Assembly: GCA_034696485.1 (NCBI GenBank)
Contig: JAQIWT010000282.1
Span: 1 to 24,898, forward strand
Reading direction: 5' to 3'
DNA: 24,898 nt
Source of the DNA: Isohypsibius dastychi
Lineage: Eukaryota; Tardigrada; Eutardigrada; Parachela; Isohypsibiidae
Both the position numbers and the translations under genes were made by a program. The notes beneath the pieces are model-generated. The model saw nothing but the letters and a program-made list of their open reading frames with translations, did not search any database and had not been told where the DNA came from. Positions 1 to 11,223 of the stretch are shown here, one piece after another (position 1 is the first letter of the stretch; each line of letters begins with the position of its first letter).

Positions 1-35
1 TTATGAGCAAATGCTCAGATATTTACAATCTGCGA

Positions 36-1205
36 CTATTTTACAAAAAACCCAGTTCGGCAGTAAGGGCATCCTTTGGGTGTGTATCTGACAATCCACG
101 GGTCCACGCATCGCCTATGAAATTCTGAAAGAGAACAGAATCTTGTTCTTACCAAGTCTTGACCAACGGACGAAATTACTAACCATGCGGACATTGGACC
201 AGAGATCGGATCTGCTCTCCAAACTTGAACTTCTCTGCACAAATGGAACAATCTTTGTCGGTGACATACCAAACTCGCCGAATGGGCAGAGTCCACATAA
301 GGCGTTTGAATTTTGGTACTTTGAAAGCATCCGGATATGTCCGTGCCTAGAATGACATTGTTCAATGTGGAAGAAGTTGACTACAAGAGTGGAGCATTTG
401 TACGTACCAGCCATCTCATGACAAGATAAGTTAGTACGAACAACATTCCCATAATCACAAGTTGTGCTAATACGATACCGGCAGTTTCCAGACCGAGACA
501 GGGCTGATGACCAATCTGATGCGTCCCTTTGATATCAACCTTGGAAACATTCCCAGAATCAAGAGCCAACTTCATGATGCTACTTTGAACTTTGGCTAGA
601 ACTGTCAACGGAATACTGATATTTCCAAAATGCCCATCCAGTTCACTTTGATTCCAATCAAAAACTTGGGACAGAATAATGACAGCTTGAATGCCATGGG
701 CTATGGCTTCGTCCATCTGCAAAACATCACTTCTTTAAAAAATCGAAAATTTGCATGTTCAGAGATTGTTAGCCAGGTATTTTCACAAAATAACAGTGTG
801 TTTGTTTACCTGATTGGTCAAGTTGAGGCTTTGGGATATGACAATGATGTTTGGCCCATGAATGTTAGCTCCAGAGACGGATGTAATTAACACTCCAGAA
901 AGCGCAGTCGTAAATTGATTTCTGCTCGGTGTTACTCCATAGAGGGTGGCGAGATTTTGCATTCCTCCATCAGACGACGTGGAATTCAGCATCTACAGGT
1001 GTTGTTCATAGATCACTTAAGAGCAGATGATACATCTTAATTATCAACATACCAGTTTGATTTCAGTGAATGGTGGCTGTGTATAGCACAAACTGCTCTC
1101 AACGGTAAGGATGATGTGGGATGAATATAGCAGGAACAGCGTTGCATACAGCACATTAACCACCATCTTCCAAGTGCTCGCAAAGGTGTTCAGGTATTTA
1201 CTCAT
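36..1205 (-). CDS. PA-TM-RING E3 ubiquitin ligase (RNF13/RNF128/Goliath-like)
   Basis: Five exons read from the minus strand: 1205-1053, 992-810, 716-408, 346-184 and 124-36, joined by 59-93 bp GT-AG introns, giving 298 residues. Residues about 14-36 form a hydrophobic signal peptide. Residues about 37-188 form a lumenal part with several N-glycosylation sequons (for example NSTS, NLTN, NISI), where the family has its protease-associated domain. A membrane segment lies at about 190-212. The C-terminal RING-H2 finger has zinc ligands C248, C251, C267, H269, H272, C275, C288 and C291, with the typical CVDPW and GCPYC words; the 59-bp intron splits it between H269 and E270. Proteins of this type sit in endosomal or other membranes and ubiquitinate cargo. 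The first in-frame ATG before the hydrophobic stretch was chosen as start. The exact subfamily is not resolved; an upstream non-coding exon is possible. Confidence 0.85.
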
Positions 1206-2363
1206 CAAAATGAGAAGACTGGCATTAAGATGATTCAAACTCGACTACTGTAATGTAAATGCCCCAGACTCCCGGATCAAGCCTCTGGCTACGTAGACTT
1301 TTTACCTGAAACAGGATGAATGGGGCTATCTCCAATCCAACCAGGAGCAGTGGTGGAACTGTCAAGATTTATTAGGGGGGGGGGGTAGCGTTTGAAGGAC
1401 ATACCCTTCCAAAAAAAATTCTCTCGCGCTCGCGATATTGTTTTGTTTCCGTTATTAACCCAGGTGCGATTATAGAAAATCAAAATTTTTTGTAGACTGC
1501 AAAGGTTGAAGTATGTTTGAATGCACAATTTTCTATGGTTATGACAGACCTCGGAAACGAAGAGAATGACGGTTTATTACAAGAAACTAATGTCAGCCTG
1601 CCAGTGATCCACCAGTGATTTTTCAGCTTTAAATCGGTAAAAACCCCACAAAATCATAATTTTCGTTTAAAACCACCAAAATTGCCTACCCCCCCCCCCC
1701 TTCTGGAAATCCACCATTGACCAAGAGCAGTGGCTGCCTTCGCTGCCTGGACTGGACAAGCCTAGCCACTTCAATGATCAGTTTCTTTTGTTCGATTATT
1801 TTGCCATTTTGACTCACTGGCCAGCTAAAAAACTCCAAGTACTACTAATCCGGATCCAAGTGCATCATGCCATTATTGTATTGAATAAACATCGCAAATT
1901 GTTTAAAAGGCTAAACTACAGTTTATTTAGGTATCTGGACATTGTCCAGGCCAAAGATATTTGGCAGTATTCTGTCAAATACATCTCTTACATGAATTCA
2001 TTCATAAGATTAAGCGGTGAACTGGAAATCTGTTTTCTTACTGATCACTAAGTAATTACCTAGTAAATACAGGAAAGTTTTCGATTAGACCGAGTTTTAC
2101 TTTACTATCTACTGGTAGCTGTAAATAGAATAGAATACAGACCTCTTCTAAACAGCAAAGATTCTTCACATTAAAATACGTCCAGAAATCGTATGTCTTG
2201 CTCGATGGAAAACAAAAATGAACCGGAAAACCACAAACATAAGGAAACCAACGTACAGAACATAAAATCAGCTCACAAAATCAGATCAAAAACTGTGAGA
2301 TAAACTTGAATTAAAAGATGAATCATTTCAGGGGAATAAAAAACAAAACACATCTGACTAAAT
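1206..2363. other. Intergenic region with poly-G and poly-C tracts
   Basis: No coding region is supported. It holds an 11-base G run at 1375-1385 and a 12-base C run at 1689-1700, about 300 bases apart and in opposite orientation. The right part must include the 3' UTR of the minus-strand gene ending at 2364 and the left part the promoter of the minus-strand RING gene. Short open frames here lack domains, splice continuity or convincing starts. Confidence 0.6.
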
Positions 2364-3528
2364 TCAGCTCTGGAAGAATGCTTCTTTGGCTTTCCGATTA
2401 GCCTGTCGAGGTGTTGTTTCCACTCTCCCATCCCCATCACCTTCATCATGACGAATATGTTCGACCATCGCCAATTGCTTCCCAGAATGATCTCCATTAG
2501 AAGATGAGGTGACAACAACAGCGTTGTTCAACTCATTCTGTCCATTTCCAACTTCCGACCAAACACGTCGAACATTACTTCCGGTCAGATTGAGATTGTG
2601 ACCATGTCCCAAAATGCGATGAATTATCGATTTGAGTTTGATGAGCTCTTCGTCGGAGGAAGCCAGGAACCAGTAGCTCTTCAGCTTCAACTTCTTCCGT
2701 CGACCAATTGCGATCAAATGATCCGTATTGATACCTGGAGTGGAACCGGAAGTCAGATCATTTCTATTTCAGAACATTCATCCATCAAACACGAAATCGG
2801 AATTACCTTTTCCGAATTTGACGGACAAATAAGTCGGAATATCCAAACAAGCCTTCCCAAAAACAATCAATCCATCCGGGACATCTTTGAGCTGGATAAC
2901 ATGCAGATGCTCCGTGTCGTTCGTCTTTTCCCATTCCATCCTTCCATTTCGCCGAATACGAACATTAACCGAATGCCAGTTGGATGAAAACAACCGTAAT
3001 GAATATTTTTGCAGCTTGGATTGGTAAATGACCGCATGTTCATCGTGACCACTTCCGGTTGATCCATTCGGCGAGGAAGCCCCAACTTCTTGATGGAAAC
3101 TGACTTTTCGGTTATCCGCTTCCAACTCCTCCAGTTCAGAACCGTTCAAAGTCTCAAAACCTGCCGACAGAAAAGATGAATAAAAAAAACAACTGGAACA
3201 CTAGAACATTTTCCAAAACATAAGAAAAAAACAAATTTTTCTAATTTCAAGTTTTTGTTTGAAAATATATTTATTTACCAGCCATGGGTGGGACTTTGAC
3301 AGGTTGAGCCATGAAATTTGCGATTTCCCGTTCATCTCCAATGGCCATCTTCTTTGTGGTGATTTTTGTCGTCGTAAATGTTGTCGTGACTTTTGTTAAT
3401 GTTCCTCCTGCTGATTTATCTCCACCGGCTCCATTATTCGTTGACATCAATAAATTTGTCGGGATTATCTCAGCTCGGGATGTCGTGTTGGAAGAGAAGG
3501 TCCCCGTCTCGCTACCGGAAGTCGGCAT
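2364..3528 (-). CDS. Uncharacterised protein, possible PH-like domain
   Basis: Three exons, 3528-3279, 3160-2807 and 2734-2364, join in matching phase (both junctions restore a GGT glycine) to give 324 residues with an ATG start and TGA stop. The first ~130 residues are polar, Ser/Thr-rich and probably disordered, with a Thr-rich stretch near residues 44-60. Residues about 135-243 look folded: alternating beta-like segments (from KYSLRLF through YLSVKFG and a basic RRKKLKLKSYWFL strand) end in a predicted helix (SSDEELIKLKSIIHRIL). This strand-rich layout with a C-terminal helix resembles a pleckstrin-homology fold, but no diagnostic signature is seen, so this is inference. The C-terminal 80 residues are again low-complexity. 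It may be a membrane- or scaffold-associated signalling protein; I do not recognise a named orthologue. Confidence 0.75.
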
Positions 3529-5219
3529 TTCTCTCTATCCAGAACATCAAAAACATTAGATTAACTTTAGTTATAAGGTTGAGAAAAATCAGCTTCATTT
3601 TCTTAAAAAAAACCCATCTAAACCACAAAAGTCATCTTACAACGCAACTTCAGTTTTTCCAGGAAAATTAACATTTTCGGTCGATGTTTTCTTATACTTT
3701 TGGAAAAGTCAAAAACCGTCGTTATTTACTACTTGGTTGTTGAATAGATTGAAATTCAAACAGCGCATTTCGCGCAGATAGATAATCAGTGTCTGGCATT
3801 TCGGAAAAGAAAGAATGAACGAGATAGACGAACATTTGATGCGTAGAGAGATGAGATGAGGCGGAAATGGACATGTACGCAGTCTGACTCGGCTGAATTT
3901 ATTTCCTTTTCAAACCAGATGGAAACAGCGATTGCGAATTGTGATGGAGTGATTTAATATTCATGCAAATCTTCTATCTCCCCCCTTTTCAATTTAATGA
4001 AATTTCTGACTGGGGAAAACCATGGGGTGAAAACATAGGGTTGAAACATCCAGGGTTGGAGCTGAAAAATGAGGTTGTTTATTTCAATTAAACTCCTCTT
4101 TCCCTCTTTCGAAACATACCACTTTTCCCAAATGACCAATTTTCCAGGATGCATTAACAGTTTATCAATATCACCAATAACACGCCCTGTCCACCACTAT
4201 TTCTCTCACATTCTGAAAAATGAAAAACGCCGGAAACAGTTACAATTCCGATCAGAATAAACTAAAATCAAATTTCAGAACAAAATCAATTCTTCTAATT
4301 ACCAAGGTATCTCGGGTCATTTTCTGTAATATCGATGAACAAGAACAACTCGCGTTTCTTTCAATAAATTATTATTACCAAATAAATTATTCGTTTCCGG
4401 TGCTTGAGTGTAGCATGTAAAAAGATTTGCCGGGAAAAATAGGATAAAATACTTTAAAATACCGAAGACACTAATTCAAAATTAATACCGGTACTATTGG
4501 TAGTTTAAAGAGTTGTGATTTATCTGGATTTCAAATTACAAATTTGAAGCGGAAGTGAGCAGAATGTCAATGCGATTCGTTTCCAGCTTACCGAAAATTT
4601 TCAGTTCCTGTTCTTTCCCTTTCTTTGAATTCCTGTGATAGATGAGATCCACTCAGTTCCTCTCCTAGAACCAAAAGCCAGGTCAGAAAAGGAAGAGAAA
4701 AGGGAATCGAACGAACTCGGGTCAAAGTTGAAAATCCCTGAAAATCAAATCAAACACATCTGCTCCTCTTCCCATACGCGCACTTGTCCCACAGTCCAAA
4801 CAGATATAAATATCAATGTCCGTTGTGTCTTCAGATAACAAACTCCTCAAAACTGGATTCAAATAAGCTGACGTTGCTGTGTTTCGCAATCCACTTCCGG
4901 TAGAAACAATTTCTGCAAAAACAGCCACCATCAGACATTTCAGACATAACACACTTTGACAGTCTGAAAGGTTGACACAAACAAGGAGCAAACAATGTCA
5001 ACCAATCTCTCACCGGACGAGATAAGAAAATAGTTCCTCTACTCGAGCAGAGTTGCAAGCAATCAACCACACAGATGTTTTTTTGGAAACTGGAGATAAG
5101 GTGAAAGATTAGCTTGCACGATGGTGAGTTGAGCTGGATCGAAGGGATGACGTGCTTTGATGAGAAATCGGATGCTGATCTATGCATTACGGTCTGGATT
5201 GATGAGGGTGAGGAGGATG
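3529..5219. other. Intergenic region, no supported gene
   Basis: About 1.7 kb between the start of the 324-residue gene and the hAT insertion. It should contain the minus-strand gene's promoter. Only short, compositionally biased open frames occur on either strand, none with a recognisable domain or credible splice structure. No tRNA-like B box, inverted repeat or tandem array was found. Confidence 0.5.
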
Positions 5220-5227
5220 GGGATCAG
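5220..5227. repeat. 8-bp target-site duplication, left copy
   Basis: GGGATCAG directly precedes the left terminal repeat of the hAT element and recurs exactly at 8293-8300. Eight base pairs is the duplication length made by hAT transposases. Confidence 0.95.
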
Positions 5228-5248
5228 TAGTGATGTTACAATATGATA
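5228..5248 (+). repeat. hAT left terminal inverted repeat
   Basis: Twenty-one bases beginning TAGTGATG; exact reverse complement of 8272-8292. Confidence 0.95.
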
Positions 5249-5670
5249 TAAATATCGATATTTCGATATGATATTGATATATCGATATTTTTTTCGAAAT
5301 ATTTATATCAATTTGATGGATTCGATATTTCTTGGAATATCATCAACGATATTTAAATATATCGATATTATCGATACTATTTTTTCTTTGGGTTTTGTTT
5401 CGAGAATGATCTCCAAATTGATGATCTTTGTAAGTTAGTTCGGCAAATTATAAAGCAAAACAGGTTGCAATTACGGTCTGAAGGGTGCGGATCCTGTAAG
5501 CTTTGAGTCTGTGGCCCCCCCCCCCCCTGTGTGGTGATATGTGAATAGCAAAGACCAAGAGTTGCATCATCTATTTGTGATTTTAGATTTTAGGAACTGA
5601 AATTTTCCGTCTTCTTTGTTTTTTTCTTACTCAGCGGATTTTCAGCTGCCTGGTTTTTCCCGTGTTTTTG

Positions 5671-8031
5671 ATGTCGTTCCTCGGCAGTCGAGATAGAGAA
5701 CGTGAGCGCGAAGATGAGGAAGAAAGGCAAAGAGAATTGCATCGAGATGATTACGTCCCCCAGCACGTCCTCGACGAAGAAGAAACTTATCGTCAATCGC
5801 TTGCACAAGGGAACGATAGTCTACGTTCGAATACATCAAGTCCGACTACGACTGATAGTGGCCCAGTCCTGGCTGGATCCGCCAAAACAAAGCGCTCTGA
5901 AGTTTGGGAATATTTCATTGAAGGCCCAGATGGTGGAACCTGTAAAAAGTGCAAGCCAAAGCGATTTGTTAAAGGGAGTACGACGAATCTTTTTGCTCAC
6001 CTAAAAACCACCCATCCAGCGGATTATGGTAATACGGCACTGTCGAAAAGAAGAGCTCTGGAGAAAGCACCCAACAAGGATTCCGGAAACTCAGAGCTGA
6101 AGTTGAAACAGTCGACCATTGTGCCTTCAATCGGACCCAAGCGCCAGGAAGAACTAAATCGGTCTCTCTTTGCGTTCATCATTGATGATTTTCAGTCGTT
6201 TCAAGTCGTGAGCAACGGAAAGTTCAAGGAATTCCTTGGTAAGTCAGAGCTCTGATGTTGTTCCTTTACGTGCGAATGTTCTCATTTCCGGAATGGCTGA
6301 GCCAAATTGTCATGTTTAATCTAATGAATTTTACAGGTAAACTGTGTCCGGGTTATATTGTACCAAACAGGTGGGATGTCAGCAAATTTGTCCAAAGCAG
6401 TTTCCAGACCAAGAAGAACGACGTTCGCATATTCCTATCAAAAGCTCTGTCCAAAATAGCTTTGACGTTTGATTTGTGGACTTCAGCGAACAACCTGCCG
6501 TTTTTGGTGATCACTGGACATTTCTTGGACGAGAATCGATTATTTTTGGACGTTGTTCTGGATTTCGCTCATCTGCCCTATCCTCATCGTGCTATTGATA
6601 TCACTCATGCACTGACGGAAATGATTGGAGATTTCGGTTTGGATGGGAAAATTATTTCTATGACTGTTGACAACGCAACGAACATGGACGCGATGTATGT
6701 CGGAATGAAAGAAGAATTTCCAGACCTCATCCATGTATCGTGTGGAGCTCATGTGATTAACCTCTGCTGTCAAGCTGGGTTCAAAATGCTGAAAGACCCA
6801 ATCGGGAAACTTCGTTGTTATGTCAGAGCTCTGGGTCAGCCGAAAGCAAGTCAGGTAATAAACCTTGTTTGTGGTTTCTGGTCCTATCAGTCGGAGGAAT
6901 CTTCAAGTGATTGAAATTTCGGTTAAACAGTGTTTCTAATTCCAGAATTTCCGGAAGATGCATTCACAAATATCTCCTGGAAAAGAAGCTAAGAAAATTC
7001 CGATCGATGTACCTACGCGATGGAATTCCACATATTTGATGCTCAGTACCGCCATCGAATTTCGTTCTTCCTTGGATGCATTTGCAAGCACGCCTGGATT
7101 TACCAAGCACAAGATGCAGGATTCGGAATGGCATGAGATTACGGAAGTGATGAAGCTGCTTGCGCCGTTCGAAAGCTGCACTAAGATGGTATTTTGTAAT
7201 GCTTATCCAACTATCTCTTCTCTTCTGCCGATGATGAAAAAGCTGATGAATCACGTGCAGAAATTTCGACAAGATAACGTTACATGGAATCAGGTGATTC
7301 ATAGTAACGTATTAATTGAGCAGCGCTCTGCGGATATAATCAGAACATCAAATTTTGAACTTAATTAACATTTGTTTAGGTTGAATGGAAGAAAGGAGTA
7401 TTGAAAGCTATGGAGGAAAAGTTCGACAAGTACTGGACCAAGATGCATACCATTGAGATGGCTGTCGCAACTGCACTCGATCCTCGCTGGAAGTCCAAAG
7501 TTACTTCAGTTGTCACTTTTTCAATGGAAGAAATAAAAGCTGCCATTATTGAAAAACTTCCGCATTCCGAAACAAGCCAAGCCGTCGAGAAGCCTGCATT
7601 TGCCTCATTTTTTTCGGACTTTTTGGGTCAGAGCTCTGAGCCGGTTTCGATATCCGGGAGTGCAGATGTTGGAAAATATTTTGCCTATCCTGGTGACTTT
7701 TCGGTTACAAATCCTCTGGAATGGTGGCATGCACATAAATCGGAATTTCCAGCGTTGTATCAGGTAAAAAGAGAGCTCTGTGGTAATTTAATATAATTCA
7801 TGAATGAACATTTTTCAGTTTGCTGTTGACTTATTTGTCATTCCGGCTTCATCCATGCCAAGTGAACAAATAAATTCCAGAGGATCCTTATTGGTTACAA
7901 AGAAGCGCTGTCGACTGTCCAGTGCCAGTATTCAGGCTGGAATATGCCTTCAGTCATGGAACAGAATCTTCGAAAAAGACTACATTCCTGCCGAGGACGA
8001 AAACGCATCCGACGACGAGAACGTTTGTTAA
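5671..8031 (+). CDS. hAT-family transposase with BED zinc finger
   Basis: Exons 5671-6238, 6337-6854, 6946-7293, 7380-7763 and 7819-8031 all have GT-AG junctions in matching phase and give 676 residues with no internal stop. The charged N terminus is followed by a BED finger with C91, C94, H110 and H115. The RNase-H-like core has an aspartate at D235 (in LTFDLWTS) and a second at D301 (in MTVDNATN), 66 residues apart as expected for hAT enzymes, then the conserved CGAHVINL word. The C terminus has LDPRWK and an hATC dimerisation region (EFPALYQ, IPASSMPSEQ). E622 is placed where the third catalytic acid normally lies, although the usual ERxFS word is altered here. It cuts and pastes the element that encodes it. 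The ATG at 5671 is the first in frame; an untranslated leader exon is possible. Confidence 0.92.
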
Positions 8032-8271
8032 CTTTGATTTTCTCCTTAATTTGTTCGAGTATTCCACTATGGTGATCAGATTGGTGACGATTTGTTTAGA
8101 TTTTTGCTATGTTTACTGTTTTGTGGAAGTCTGATCTTTCATTCATTTGCCGGAAGAGAAATCGATATCGATATTGATATTTTGAAAAATATCATCAATA
8201 TCATATTGCTATCATATTGAAAATTTCAATATGATATCGCCGAAATATCGTTATCATATCAATATCATATC

Positions 8272-8292
8272 TATCATATTGTAACATCACTA
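8272..8292 (-). repeat. hAT right terminal inverted repeat
   Basis: Exact reverse complement of 5228-5248. Preceded by an array of TATCATAT words from about 8199 onward. Confidence 0.95.
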
Positions 8293-8300
8293 GGGATCAG
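8293..8300. repeat. 8-bp target-site duplication, right copy
   Basis: GGGATCAG immediately follows the right terminal repeat and matches 5220-5227 exactly. Confidence 0.95.
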
Positions 8301-9377
8301 AGATGTGAGAGGAGAGAGAAGAGGAAAAGTCGATTTAAAATTTGGAATAAATGTGAAGTGAACAAGTAAGTCAGCCTTAGCCGGGGTGAACGGCCAAGGA
8401 AAGCGTAACCCTTCAGTTTCAGTTGAGGGTGAACCCCGTTACAAGTTGAATCTTTAAACGTTGGCCCTGTTGACCTCCAATCTGACGTCACGTCACGGAC
8501 GGCTTATTGAAACTGACCGACTTCGGAAAAAACGAAAACAAACAAATTGAATTAACGAAAACCTAATTGCCTATTTTTCTTCATAAACCCTCGACTTTTT
8601 TCCGGTTTTTACTTCACTCGTTTATGGTTTGCCTTGCTTCTAGTTTTCGATAGACTGACTGATCTCCCTCCCGCTGCGATTCTAATTGCTGGTGTGCTGC
8701 ATTAGAATTCATTCATAGAATCCATCGGTCAGCGCGTCCGGTCAAACCCCAAAAATCAGCTGGCTACCGTAGACAAGAATTGCTGACATTTCTGAGAAAC
8801 GAGACTGATGGTGATCTTCCGCGAATTTCTGATTACCAGAGACGCAAAACCGTTCCAGCCACCGGACAAAACAAAATTTGGGCAAATCGGAAAGTGCATT
8901 TTAATTTTTGTACAACTTGTGCTTTTTCCAGACGTTGAAATATAAAGCAATGATTTGACACATTCCATCCATGCACTTCACCAAGGCAAAGTGCGGAAAC
9001 AGCCGATATTATTACTCATGCCAGATTTCTCATGCAGAATCGCAAATATTCCCGGGGTTTTGTGTTTTGGTCAGCCCTTGAAAACGTAAACAAAGCCATC
9101 GTGTGCCAAATCCCATTCGCCAGTCCAACTTCTAATCAAAGCCGTGATCAGCAGAATCACCCACTCACACATCGGCAATTAAAACGTATACATTACCACT
9201 GCATTCCCCGCATTAAACTGGCCACTCGCAAGTGCGTGTTTATATCGAGAACCAATGCTGTAAGAGCAGCGGGGCGGCGTGAGTAACATGGGTGTGGACG
9301 GCATTTAACCAGCCACTCATCGCCCATGTGGAAAGGGTAAATCCCCAGGCCGGTAAATTCCAAACACCCTGCCTACG
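8301..9377. other. Upstream region of the CAHS gene
   Basis: About 1.1 kb with no supported gene. Given the TATA box at its right edge, it should carry the proximal regulatory sequence of the CAHS gene. A small hairpin-forming stretch (ACCCT with a matching AGGGT) lies near 8408-8430. I saw no clear heat-shock element array (alternating GAA/TTC pentamers). Confidence 0.5.
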
Positions 9378-9412
9378 TATATAAACGCAGCAGCCTGTGT
9401 GGGGAAAGTTCA
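9378..9412 (+). promoter_or_regulatory. TATA box and initiator of the CAHS gene
   Basis: TATATAAA at 9378-9385 is followed by a TCAATT initiator-like sequence at 9410-9415. This would put transcription start at about A9412, 34 bases from the first base of the TATA box and 94 bases before the ATG. Such a focused promoter suits a strongly expressed or inducible gene. The start site is inferred from spacing only. Confidence 0.6.
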
Positions 9413-9505
9413 ATTCGAAATTTCGTCTCAATTCGAAAATCTCGTGAATCTTGCACATCTTTGAATCGATTTATCTGACCTTCTGCCAAGCAACCGAAAC
9501 TCATC

Positions 9506-11223
9506 ATGTCTCACGAACAGAAGTTTGAACGCGTCGAGGAAGTGAAAGTTGACGATCGTCGCGGACTTCAAGAAGTTAAAGTTGGAATGGACACTGGACA
9601 TGGTGATCCTGCCTTGAACTTCCAGCCAACTGACGCTGCATTGGTACGTGGACAAGGAGGAATGCAGGCTGGACAAGCGCAATACACATCGGATGTTCGA
9701 GTGGATAATTCCGGAAATACCCAGACTGTCAGCCGCGAACAAACGAAGAACACCAACTACACTCACACCGAAGTAAGTGTTCTGTGCTTTGTTTGTAGGA
9801 TTTACGGAAATAACTGTGGAAGTCTTCTCGAGGATTTTGGAATTTAATGTTGATTTGTTTAAAGGTCACTTCCGGTTTTCCGATTTTGCCATTTTTTGAC
9901 GTAGATTTTTCTCAAGATACCCGTGATTTCCTTGCGATAGTTTTTGTACCATTTTATGATATTTATGGGTATTTTCTCTATTATAAAGTTAACCTTCTGG
10001 TATTTGTTTCATTCTATTTTTTTAAAGACCGAGAAATTATTGACGTAAAATAAACTTCCTTCATACCTGGCATGTTCGGAAGATTAGCGGAGAAGTTTCC
10101 TTGAAATGTTGTTGTTTGGAATTATGTACCGTTCAACAGGGTTTATTACAAAGTTCACCTGTTAGCGTAGAAGTTGAATCCAGGTTGTTCCAATAAGGAG
10201 GTCATTTCCGATCCGGTCACTAACCTGATTTTCTTGCAGGTTCGTGCTCCTCTGATTAACCCCATGCCTCCTATCATCTCAACTGGAGCTGCTGGACTCG
10301 CCCAAGAAATCGTTGGAGAGGTAATGACCGTTTCTTGAAGTTCAGAATTTGAGATCTTGATTTCTTTTCCGAATAATAATTAATTTCCGAAACTAATCGA
10401 GAATTGTTTTTTCCAGGGTTTTTCTGCTTCCGCCGCAAGAATCTCTGGCACCGCTGCATCTGTCAATGTCGTCGAGACACCGGAAATGCGTGAGAAGATG
10501 CGAGTGGAGCAGGAGCGATATCACCGTGAACAGGAATCCATTGCCCGCTCTCAAGAGAAGGATATGGAGAAGAAGACTGCAGCTTATCAGAAGGAAGCCG
10601 AGGAACAAGCTGAGAAGATCCGAAAGGAATTGGAGAAGCAACATGCCAAAGATGTCGAATTCCGTAAGCCTGGGGTTTCACTTCCGGTTGGATTCAGAGC
10701 ATTAGGTCTCACTTCCGGTGGAGGATTTTCTTATTTTGTTCTTCTTCACAGGCAAGGAAGTCGTCGAGTCTGCTATTGATCGTCAAAAGCGCGAGGTTGA
10801 TCTGGAAGCCAAGTTTGCCAAGAAAGAGCTGGATCATGAACGAGAATTGGCCACAGCTGCCTTGGAACAAAGCAAGATGCGAACAGACATTCAGGTGAAT
10901 ATTGACATGGGTTTTTGATCAAGTAGAGTTTTCTTGAGGTGTTTCTTTTCTCCACGGATTGATTCGATTATGGCTTGTAGTTATTCAGAATGACTGCATT
11001 TTCTCTATTTGGAACAATTCCTTTCCTGTTTTCGATGGAATGCGGTTTTGACTGATGATTAATTTTGTTTCTTTGGTTGCAGGTGACGATGGACACCGCT
11101 GCTGGCAAAACCGTTTCCGGCGGAACAACCGTTGCTCAACATACTGAGACTACTCACACCGAAGAGGAGAAACACAAGCGCAGTTTGGGAGAGAAGATCA
11201 AGGACACCATTCTTGGCCGTTAA
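9506..11223 (+). CDS. CAHS: CAHS protein (cytoplasmic abundant heat-soluble, tardigrade)
   Basis: Exons 9506-9772, 10240-10320, 10417-10663, 10752-10894 and 11083-11223 join in phase to give 292 residues. There is no signal peptide, consistent with a cytosolic protein. The first 89 residues are a Gln/Thr-rich polar head. Exon 2 carries the CAHS signature around [18 protein letters not shown]. Exons 3-4 encode a long charged helix or coiled coil rich in Glu, Lys, Arg and Ala (for example [20 protein letters not shown] and [18 protein letters not shown]), the family's central region. The C-terminal exon has the [10 protein letters not shown] word and a short basic amphipathic tail ([13 protein letters not shown]). 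Family members form gels or filaments on water loss and protect proteins in dried tardigrades. At 292 residues it is longer than the roughly 230-residue CAHS proteins usually studied, mostly at the two ends. The ATG at 9506 has an A at -3. Confidence 0.95.

Larger units (their letters stand above)
5228..8292 (+). mobile_element. Complete autonomous hAT DNA transposon (3065 bp)
   Basis: The element is bounded by perfect 21-bp terminal inverted repeats, 5228-5248 and 8272-8292, starting TAGTGATGTTACAATATGAT. It is flanked by an exact 8-bp duplication, GGGATCAG. Inside lies an uninterrupted five-exon hAT transposase on the plus strand. The AT-rich subterminal regions carry repeated ATATGATA words (two on the left, five as TATCATAT on the right) and many ATCGATAT palindromes, as expected for transposase-binding sites. 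A 13-base C run lies at 5515-5527. Perfect ends, a perfect duplication and an intact frame point to recent insertion, and the element may still be active. It sits between the 324-residue gene and the CAHS gene and interrupts no recognised gene. Confidence 0.95.

Noticed and set aside
1374-1701. Poly-G and poly-C runs in opposite orientation as ends of a transposon
   Set aside because: Beyond the homopolymer and a TAG trinucleotide the ends do not match, and no target duplication flanks them.
4831-5187. 118-codon minus-strand open frame left of the hAT element
   Set aside because: No domain, unusual composition, no credible splice partners and no paralogue in the window.
9032-9286. 84-codon plus-strand frame upstream of CAHS
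   Set aside because: No domain or homology visible; lies in the likely regulatory region.
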